From contig JAFZFQ010000032.1 in the NCBI GenBank assembly GCA_017555825.1, positions 1 to 41,219 of the forward strand: DNA of 41,219 nt, in the 5' to 3' direction. The notes under the pieces were generated by a model, which was not told the DNA's origin, did not search any database, and saw only the letters and a list, made by a program, of their open reading frames with translations. The stretch is from Bacteroidaceae bacterium (GTDB taxonomy: Bacteria; Bacteroidota; Bacteroidia; Bacteroidales; Barnesiellaceae_A). Positions 35,275-41,219 of the stretch are shown here, piece by piece; the stretch's first letter is position 1, and every line of letters begins with the position of its first letter. Both the position numbers and the translations under genes were made by a program.

Positions 35275-36654
35275 TTACTTTTTCTTACCAAATGTGATGA
35301 TGATACCTGTGCGCAAGTTTACTCTTGTACCATACAAAGGTATGGCCTCGGCCGAGAACTTCATGTTGGGCGTTACATAGTCGCAACCAAAGAAGATATT
35401 GGCACCATTGGGGCAGAATGTGAGCAATGCACCTATAGCCGAACCTTGTGTAGATACCGAGCCATTGATAGCTGCTTGGAACCAAGAGGCGGGACGGAAG
35501 CTGACAACAGCCATACCCTCGGCATAGGTATAAGGTGCACCAAATCGAGTAGATGACAAGATACCAAACGAAATCTTACGGTCGAGGATAGCATACTCGG
35601 CACCTACGTTAAGGGTTGTTTGCAACATGCGCATTTGATCTTGGGGTGCTTGAGGCTCCATTTGAATGAGCTCGCTCACCTCGGTCAACAACTCTTCGAG
35701 TTGCTCGTTCAAACCCTCGCCTTCGGTACCAATAGTACCAAATCCTGTGTACTCGAAGCTACCATCGGCTGTAGTGCTATTGACTTGACTCCAAGAGATA
35801 AAACCGATATCGTTTACAGCCAGCGAAACAGTGAGGTTGGGCAACGCCGCAGGTGTATACACAGCACCCAAATCTACACCCATACCATAGCCACCCAATC
35901 GCAATGCGCTTGTATTGACGCCTGTGATATTGCCATCGGCATCATAAGTCAAATTCAAGCCGCTCGACAGCGCAGCACTACCTTGCGACTCTACCATCCA
36001 ACGATTTTGCGACATTTCGATACCGATGTGTTGCATCTCGATACTGCTCATGAAAGCACCTACAAGGAACTTGAGCTTGGCACCGTAAGAGAAACCTTCG
36101 AGAGCGGGCAACTTGCGAGAGTGACCCAAAGCAAGTTCAAGATAGTTGTCGGTGTAGAGACCGAGGTTGTCTATATCGTAACGAATAATACCGGTAGCGG
36201 GATCGGCTCCTTGCTTGAGGAATGCAAATATCGACGAAGGTACATTCACACCCAAGTAGGTACGCTCTTTGATGCTAAAAGTATTGAAACCGCCAAAGGC
36301 TCTAAATCCAAACGAAAGAATTGGGAGATCGAGTTCCAATTGGAGTTGGTTGTTTTGAGGGAGAGCACCCAAAAACTCGGTTGCCGATACTTGGCTCGAC
36401 AAGCCCAGTACCAACTCACCATTCTTTTGGAAAACAAAATTTGACAAACCGAAGTTGGTAGAAACACCAAGGTTGAAGCCCGACAAACCAGGCAGAGCTA
36501 TAAAGTTGGCCTCACCGCCAAAAGCGGGGTTGAGTTCGTGACGTTCTACCATTCCATCCAAGAAATAGCTCGAATGCAATGCTTGAGCCGAAGCCCCCAT
36601 GGTGCAGCTTGCTATCAATGCTACGACCAATGATTTAATATATGATGTTTTCAT
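35275..36654 (-). CDS. DUF5723 family outer-membrane-type protein
   Basis: A 459-residue protein with a signal peptide (MKTSYIKSLVVALIASCTMG, cut near ASAQ). The mature start ALHSSYFLDGMVERHELNPAFGG matches DUF5723, a Bacteroidota family resembling outer-membrane barrels. LNPAFGGEANFIALPGLSGF recalls the N-P-A start of PorP/SprF-type proteins. The rest alternates short strands and ends with a terminal strand (TRVNLRTGIIITFGKKK). It follows the large lipoprotein gene by 18 nt on the same strand, so the two are most likely made together. Function unknown. Confidence 0.85.
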   Translation of the reverse strand: MKTSYIKSLVVALIASCTMGASAQALHSSYFLDGMVERHELNPAFGGEANFIALPGLSGFNLGVSTNFGLSNFVFQKNGELVLGLSSQVSATEFLGALPQNNQLQLELDLPILSFGFRAFGGFNTFSIKERTYLGVNVPSSIFAFLKQGADPATGIIRYDIDNLGLYTDNYLELALGHSRKLPALEGFSYGAKLKFLVGAFMSSIEMQHIGIEMSQNRWMVESQGSAALSSGLNLTYDADGNITGVNTSALRLGGYGMGVDLGAVYTPAALPNLTVSLAVNDIGFISWSQVNSTTADGSFEYTGFGTIGTEGEGLNEQLEELLTEVSELIQMEPQAPQDQMRMLQTTLNVGAEYAILDRKISFGILSSTRFGAPYTYAEGMAVVSFRPASWFQAAINGSVSTQGSAIGALLTFCPNGANIFFGCDYVTPNMKFSAEAIPLYGTRVNLRTGIIITFGKKK

Positions 36655-36672
36655 ATCGTATGTGTTTTTTTA

Positions 36673-38487
36673 TTAGAGATTGATTGATAGACCATCGGGC
36701 AACGACAATGATATGTCGGTAAATTGCAAGTATTGATCGGGACGCAACTCATTGTTCTCGCCATCGGCTGTACCTTCAAGTTCAAACTGCAAGGTATAGA
36801 GCTTGTCCAACTCATTATTATTGGCAGCCTCTACTACAATACTGAATGGAGTAGTAGCATTACCATCGATAACGAGAGGTACACCGGTGATAGTGATACC
36901 TTTGAGAGCATTGCCAGAGGCATCGACAGGAACTACGTTCATCTTGATGTCAAGAGGCAATGTGTTGACAATTTTTGCCGAGAGAGCTACCGAAGCTGCA
37001 TTTCCGGCTAGTGAAGCGATATCGGCGCCCAAATCGCCAAAGTCGCCCGAGAGTGACAATCGAAGATCTTCGCCAAAGACGATGGGAACACGGAGCGCAT
37101 AGTCTATACCCACATTAAACTCACTATTGAGATAAAGATCAATATCGGTTTGGGGGATAGAGGGAGTAGCCTTCAGGCGCAACAAACGAGGTATCTTATA
37201 CATAATTTCATTGAGATTGGGTATATATCCGGGTTTTCCGGCATACTTCTCCTCGTTAGAAATGATGATTTGCTGTGCACAATTGGCCTCAACAATAAGG
37301 GGCTCTTGTGTGCCCACCTCGCCACTACCTGTACCATCTTGGAAGATAGACTCCACAACAAAATCGGTAGAAAGAGTAGCAGGAGTAGTGTTGTCGATAT
37401 TCAACTCTATAGTAAGATAGCTCAAGTCGAAGCAGTTTTGAGGACTTGTGAGCAAGTCGGGCAATCCGTTAATCTCTTGCGAGAAAGATATGGGATCGAT
37501 GCTTGCTTGCACTGTTGCCGATGCCATATCGATACTGAACTGAGGAATTTTGAAACCTACATTCAAGTCTATCACAGGAGTCCAACCGGTAAGGTCGAAC
37601 GACTCGTCGATGTCAATGCGACCTTCATAGTCCAAGTCGGCATAGATAGCCAACTTACCATCATCCTCGCGCATAAGAGGCTCCTTAAATTCGATACGGT
37701 CGAGGTTAAAGAGTATTTTATCATCCAATTTACCATCCACACAAGGTAATCTGTGCGATACGTGGAAATAGTTCTCGCTTACGACCTCTACACTCTCATC
37801 GACGGGCGATATGTGAAATTGCACAGGAGGATGTATATAGAAATCGATTGAAATCTCATTGATTGTCTGAGGCAAACCTTCGGCATGAAGTGAAAGCTCG
37901 ACAATTGCATCTTCTCCCAATACAATTTTTGAAATACTTACCAACTCGGCGGGTACATCATAAATATCCATCTCGAAAACCTCAAGGCTACGAGGAATCT
38001 CGGCATGTATTTCACTAACATTCAATGCGACTTTCTTACCGGTAATCGGATTGATCACCTCGGGAATAGCCGTATAGTGATCAAAACTTCCACCTGTAGC
38101 AGTCTCTATGAGTGTTATAATCTGCGACATCTCGGGATTGTTCTTGATAGACTCAAAGAAGTCGAGGTGAGCCGATGCAAACTCAGGTTGCAGGGCAGGT
38201 ACTTCAATACCGGGGAAGCTCAACGAAGTAGAAGCATTGCCACTATACGATATCATATAACGACCATCTTCATCTACTTTTATAAGATCATTCTCTCCTA
38301 TAAAATCATTCAAGTAAAATTTATCAGTCTCTCCAACAGGAGCCGATACGCCATTCTCAAACAGTGTAATGTCGCCACCCAGCTCGCTCAGGTTATACGA
38401 CTCGTCACATCCATTCAATAGAGAGGCGGTTGCTACAACACATAGGCCAAGAGCTATTTTCTTGGCATAATCCTTTTTCTTAAACAT
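36673..38487 (-). CDS. Large lipoprotein, partner of the DUF5723 protein
   Basis: A 604-residue protein with a lipoprotein signal peptide: basic start, hydrophobic core, and LLNGC with the lipid-bearing Cys27. Asp follows the cysteine, and the next residues are E-S-Y-N-L. The rest is a chain of beta-rich segments without cysteine pairs or repeats that I can align. Mentions of VPALQPEF, IDFYIHPPV and NVGFKIPQFSIDM show alternating strand patterns like immunoglobulin-like or beta-sandwich domains. The DUF5723 gene follows by 18 nt. A lipoprotein plus outer-membrane barrel suggests an envelope complex, with the lipoprotein anchored at the outer membrane. I do not recognise a named family. Confidence 0.75.
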   Translation of the reverse strand: MFKKKDYAKKIALGLCVVATASLLNGCDESYNLSELGGDITLFENGVSAPVGETDKFYLNDFIGENDLIKVDEDGRYMISYSGNASTSLSFPGIEVPALQPEFASAHLDFFESIKNNPEMSQIITLIETATGGSFDHYTAIPEVINPITGKKVALNVSEIHAEIPRSLEVFEMDIYDVPAELVSISKIVLGEDAIVELSLHAEGLPQTINEISIDFYIHPPVQFHISPVDESVEVVSENYFHVSHRLPCVDGKLDDKILFNLDRIEFKEPLMREDDGKLAIYADLDYEGRIDIDESFDLTGWTPVIDLNVGFKIPQFSIDMASATVQASIDPISFSQEINGLPDLLTSPQNCFDLSYLTIELNIDNTTPATLSTDFVVESIFQDGTGSGEVGTQEPLIVEANCAQQIIISNEEKYAGKPGYIPNLNEIMYKIPRLLRLKATPSIPQTDIDLYLNSEFNVGIDYALRVPIVFGEDLRLSLSGDFGDLGADIASLAGNAASVALSAKIVNTLPLDIKMNVVPVDASGNALKGITITGVPLVIDGNATTPFSIVVEAANNNELDKLYTLQFELEGTADGENNELRPDQYLQFTDISLSLPDGLSINL

Positions 38488-38833
38488 AATGCGAAATATT
38501 AGATTTGTAAATTTTTTCTTTTTTCAAAGTCCGTGTTACGTATCAGTCTCGTACAATTGCTCTCTTGTTATTTCTTATGGTAGGTTTATAAAGCTGAGAT
38601 TGAAATACACATTATAATAAATATTCAATACTGCAAAGATAACATTTTTTTCATCCTTTTTATAAATATTCCTATAAAAAATGTATTTGATTAATGTTGC
38701 GCAATTTATTGCAATAACTACCGTCTATGGCAAAGAAGAGTATAAAAACTTGTATATACTTTTAAAAAAAAGCCCGCCCACAATACTAATTGACAGATAA
38801 TTACCGCCGTTTTATAAATTATCACTTTTGCAC
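38488..38833. promoter_or_regulatory. AT-rich divergent intergenic region with a -7-like box for the lipoprotein gene
   Basis: The gap from 38488 to 38958 holds no gene. On the minus strand TATCTTTG (38641 to 38634) fits TAnnTTTG and would give the lipoprotein gene a leader of about 140 nt; no TTTG is present at -33. Long A/T runs lie at 38641-38700 and 38760-38771. I see no RNA gene or riboswitch. Confidence 0.4.
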
Positions 38834-38864
38834 TTTGTTAATAAAGATTTATTTTATATATTTG
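38834..38864 (+). promoter_or_regulatory. Consensus Bacteroides-type promoter for the polysaccharide genes
   Basis: TTTG (38834-38837), a spacer of exactly 19 nt, and TATATTTG (38857-38864) match the Bacteroides sigma factor consensus TTTG-N19-TAnnTTTG fully. The start point would be near 38871, leaving about 88 nt of leader before the ATG at 38959. Confidence 0.75.
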
Positions 38865-38958
38865 CAAACATGCAGTATCGGTATAATTCAATAAGAGAAT
38901 AACGAAACTTACTGACAACTGCACCGACCCTATGAACAGTGATAAATAAATTTATATC

Positions 38959-40152
38959 ATGAACGCTATTTTATCGATATTCATTCCTGCACTTGTGGCA
39001 CTATTCTGTACCACTTGGATTTATCCGCACTTCCTCAAGTTGGCATTAACCAAGAATATTGTAGATAATCCAGATGCTCGCAAATTGCAGCGTGTGCCTG
39101 TGCCTGTAATGGGCGGACTCACCGTTGTATTTGGTATCATGGCGGGTATTATGAGTTTCAAGTATATAGGTTCGTTCTACGATATGTTTCCCATATTTAC
39201 TTCTATCATTATCATTATGATAGTAGGATTTATCGACGACACTATCTCGCTATCGCCCAAGGTGCGATTTATTATAGAGATTATACTGATACTCTACATC
39301 ATAGGTATATCGGGTAGAGAAATAGATAACTTCCAAGGATTGTGGGGCTTGACAACCATACCCCGATACATATCTATACCTCTCACCATCTTTGCAAGTG
39401 TGGGTATTATCAATGCAATAAATCTCATTGATGGTGTCGATGGCTACTCATCGGGCTACACAATCATATCGTGCATATTGTTGGGCTTACTATTCTATGC
39501 GATGGATAATATACGCATGGCGACACTTGCTGCTATTGTTGCATCGTCACTTATCCCCTTCTTCCTACACAACGTATTTGGCAAGTACTCAAAGATGTTT
39601 ATCGGTGATGCCGGAACACTATCGCTGGGCATTATCTTCTCTATTTTTGTAATGAACATCTTGACTACAAATTCTCAAAATGCAGCCATAGACCCCAACT
39701 TGGGTCTTGTACCATTTACATTGGCTGTAATGTGTGTACCCATATTCGACACCGTAAGAGTGATGACAATGCGCATTATTCGCAAAAAATCGCCTTTCAG
39801 TGCCGACAAAACACACCTACACCACTTGTTTATTGAATTGGGCTTTTCGCACTTTGGCACAACAGTATCTATCATTAGCATGAATATTATGGTAGTATTG
39901 TGCTGGTTCATCGCCTATAAGATAGGTTTGTCTATAGACGTACAATTATACATTGTTATTGCATTGGGCATACTCATTACATTTGTATTCTACCCTGTAA
40001 CACAAAGGCACATAAGAAAACAGACAAAAGTATATGAGTTCTTGCACAAGATAGGTCTCAAAACACAAGTTACCGACCGTAAAACATGGAAAAAGATACA
40101 AAAATTTGTAGACGTAACAACAAGTAAAGAGATTAAAGAAATGTATAAATAG
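38959..40152 (+). CDS. WecA/TagO-family undecaprenyl-phosphate sugar-1-phosphate transferase
   Basis: A 397-residue polytopic membrane protein of the polyprenyl-phosphate glycosyl-1-phosphate transferase family (WecA, TagO, MraY). It starts surface glycan synthesis by moving a sugar phosphate, usually GlcNAc, from a UDP-sugar to undecaprenyl phosphate. Seen in order: KLQRVPVPVMGGL (loop 1), GFIDDTISLSPKVRF with the D-D pair, INAINLIDGVDGYSSG (the N-x-x-D-G-x-D-G motif), MFIGDAGTLSLG (G-D-A/S-G) and DKTHLHHLFIELGFSH (the H-x-H-H motif). All match the WecA branch. About eleven membrane helices are visible. rfbA follows 117 nt later. Confidence 0.92.
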   Translation: MNAILSIFIPALVALFCTTWIYPHFLKLALTKNIVDNPDARKLQRVPVPVMGGLTVVFGIMAGIMSFKYIGSFYDMFPIFTSIIIIMIVGFIDDTISLSPKVRFIIEIILILYIIGISGREIDNFQGLWGLTTIPRYISIPLTIFASVGIINAINLIDGVDGYSSGYTIISCILLGLLFYAMDNIRMATLAAIVASSLIPFFLHNVFGKYSKMFIGDAGTLSLGIIFSIFVMNILTTNSQNAAIDPNLGLVPFTLAVMCVPIFDTVRVMTMRIIRKKSPFSADKTHLHHLFIELGFSHFGTTVSIISMNIMVVLCWFIAYKIGLSIDVQLYIVIALGILITFVFYPVTQRHIRKQTKVYEFLHKIGLKTQVTDRKTWKKIQKFVDVTTSKEIKEMYK

Positions 40153-40180
40153 CTCAACGCAAAAAAAAATTGACTTTTTA

Positions 40181-40224
40181 ATGTGCAGAATAAGCATTAA
40201 TTGCTTATTTTGCACATCTTTTAT
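40181..40224 (+). terminator. Hairpin between the WecA-like gene and rfbA
   Basis: ATGTGCAGAATAAGCA (40181-40196) pairs with the segment 40202-40217 over 16 bp with one G-U pair and a 5-nt loop, followed by CTTTTATT. It could end or attenuate transcription before rfbA. Confidence 0.65.
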
Positions 40225-40269
40225 TAAATAACGACTAATGAAAAACATAATTATAACAAATATGCACCC

Positions 40270-41175
40270 ATGAAAGGAATAGTTCTCGCCGGTGGCAGTG
40301 GTACGCGCTTGTATCCTATCACCAAGGGTATCTCTAAGCAATTGATGCCTATATACGACAAACCTATGGTATACTACCCTATTTCGGTGCTGATGTTGGC
40401 CGGTATCAGAGATATTTTGATTATTTCTACTCCGCACGATTTGCCAGGTTTTAAACGTCTGCTGGGCGATGGTTCGGACTATGGCGTACACTTTGAGTAT
40501 GCCGAGCAGCCTTCGCCCGATGGACTTGCTCAGGCCTTTACCATAGGCGCCGACTTTATCGGTGACGATTGCGCCTGCCTTGTTCTTGGCGATAACATTT
40601 TCCATGGTGCAGGCTTCACTGCTATGCTCAAGGAGGCTGTGCGTGCTGCCGAGGAGGATAAGAAAGCTACTGTTTTTGGCTATTGGGTAAACGACCCCGA
40701 GCGTTACGGTGTAGCTGAGTTCGACAAAGAGGGCAACTGTCTTTCTATCGAGGAGAAGCCGGCCAATCCGAAGTCGAATTACGCTGTTGTGGGTCTTTAC
40801 TTCTATCCCAACAAAGTGGTTGAGGTGGCTCGCAACATCAAGCCTTCGGCGCGTGGTGAATATGAGATCACAACTGTTAATCAAGAATTCCTTGCCGATG
40901 GCGAGTTGAAGGTGCAGACTCTCGGACGCGGTTTTGCATGGCTCGATACCGGTACACACGACTCTCTCTCGGAGGCTTCGACCTACATCGAGGTGCTTGA
41001 GAAACGCCAAGGCCTGAAAGTGGCTTGCTTGGAGGGTATTGCTTATCGACAAGGTTGGATTACCGAGGAGCGTATGCGTGAGTTGGCTCAACCTATGATT
41101 AAGAACCAATATGGTCAATATCTCATCAAGGTAATCGATGAGTTGAAAGAGACCGGAAGACCCAATTTAGATTGA
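40270..41175 (+). CDS. rfbA: Glucose-1-phosphate thymidylyltransferase
   Basis: A 301-residue enzyme making dTDP-glucose, the first step toward dTDP-rhamnose and related deoxysugars. The start [18 protein letters not shown] is the standard G-G-x-G-T-R-L-x-P signature; it continues with [20 protein letters not shown]. Other hallmark parts: [23 protein letters not shown] with the metal-binding Asp, [33 protein letters not shown] and [13 protein letters not shown]. Its codon use is richer in GC than that of the upstream membrane gene. The next ORF, rfbC, starts 3 nt after its stop, as usual in rfb operons. Confidence 0.97.
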   Translation: MKGIVLAGGSGTRLYPITKGISKQLMPIYDKPMVYYPISVLMLAGIRDILIISTPHDLPGFKRLLGDGSDYGVHFEYAEQPSPDGLAQAFTIGADFIGDDCACLVLGDNIFHGAGFTAMLKEAVRAAEEDKKATVFGYWVNDPERYGVAEFDKEGNCLSIEEKPANPKSNYAVVGLYFYPNKVVEVARNIKPSARGEYEITTVNQEFLADGELKVQTLGRGFAWLDTGTHDSLSEASTYIEVLEKRQGLKVACLEGIAYRQGWITEERMRELAQPMIKNQYGQYLIKVIDELKETGRPNLD

Positions 41176-41178
41176 TTT

Positions 41179-41219
41179 ATGGAAGTAATTAAGACGGCTA
41201 TAGAAGGGCTTGTAATCAT
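41179..41219 (+). CDS. rfbC: dTDP-4-dehydrorhamnose 3,5-epimerase, N-terminal start (cut by the window edge)
   Basis: Only the first 13 full codons are present (MEVIKTAIEGLVI). The sequence fits the start of RfbC proteins, which normally read M-x-x-x-x-T-x-I-x-G-x-x-I-I-E-P. It follows the rfbA stop by 3 nt, which is the usual rfbA-rfbC order. The identification rests on these few residues plus position. Confidence 0.7.
   Translation, partial: MEVIKTAIEGLVI

Noticed and set aside
39946-41118. A 390-residue minus-strand ORF across the end of the WecA-like gene and rfbA
   Set aside because: It spans two real genes and their hairpin on the other strand; its sequence has no family features.

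Overview
The window looks like chromosome of a gut-type Bacteroidales bacterium (Bacteroidota). The case rests on a full-length SprA (type IX secretion translocon) next to ruvA, a folP-cdaA pair, a fimbrillin-type C-terminus at the left edge, DUF5723 and DUF3109 proteins, a FucP/GluP-type sugar transporter beside galM and galK, and promoter-like sites of the Bacteroides TTTG-N19-TAnnTTTG type, the clearest at 38834-38864. Genus cannot be settled from the sequence alone.

Layout. 1-296: 3' end of a fimbrillin-like gene and its terminator. 297-1174: gene-free, packed with hairpins and repeated units. 1175-4676 (minus): a small PAS protein, a long-chain acyl-CoA synthetase and a dicarboxylate/amino-acid symporter. 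4787-5614 (plus): a CPBP membrane protease. 5696-7100 (plus): a phage-derived patch with the C-terminal end of a MuF/gp7-type minor head protein joined to a nuclease-like toxin domain, then two tiny ORFs. 7075-15624 (minus): sprA, ruvA and a VanZ-like gene. 15732-18338 (plus): a small membrane protein, folP, cdaA (c-di-AMP synthesis) and a Sel1-repeat protein. 18418-23960 (minus): a tight, AT-rich four-gene operon encoding a small secreted protein, a secreted TPR-CHAT protease, a CHASE2 membrane protein and a FecR-like secreted protein. 24228-25211 (minus): a Fic-like protein with a lost catalytic motif and a C-terminal winged helix. 25375-32076 (plus): gpmI, sugar MFS transporter, DUF3109 protein, galM, galK and a sugar nucleotidyltransferase. 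32182-34078 (plus): an ATP-grasp-like protein and a cytidylate-kinase-like protein. 34100-38487 (minus): an acyltransferase, a DUF5723 protein and a large lipoprotein. 38959-41219 (plus): a WecA/TagO-type glycosyl-phosphate transferase, rfbA and the first codons of rfbC, opening a surface polysaccharide locus.

The best candidate for an undescribed system is the 18418-23960 operon. It pairs a caspase-like CHAT protease that has a signal peptide with a stand-alone CHASE2 sensor lacking any output domain and with two further exported proteins, so the pathway would sit in the cell envelope. The second is the orphan MuF-type toxin end at 5696-6598. The gal cluster is also of note because it contains no galT but ends with a nucleotidyltransferase that could supply the missing step.
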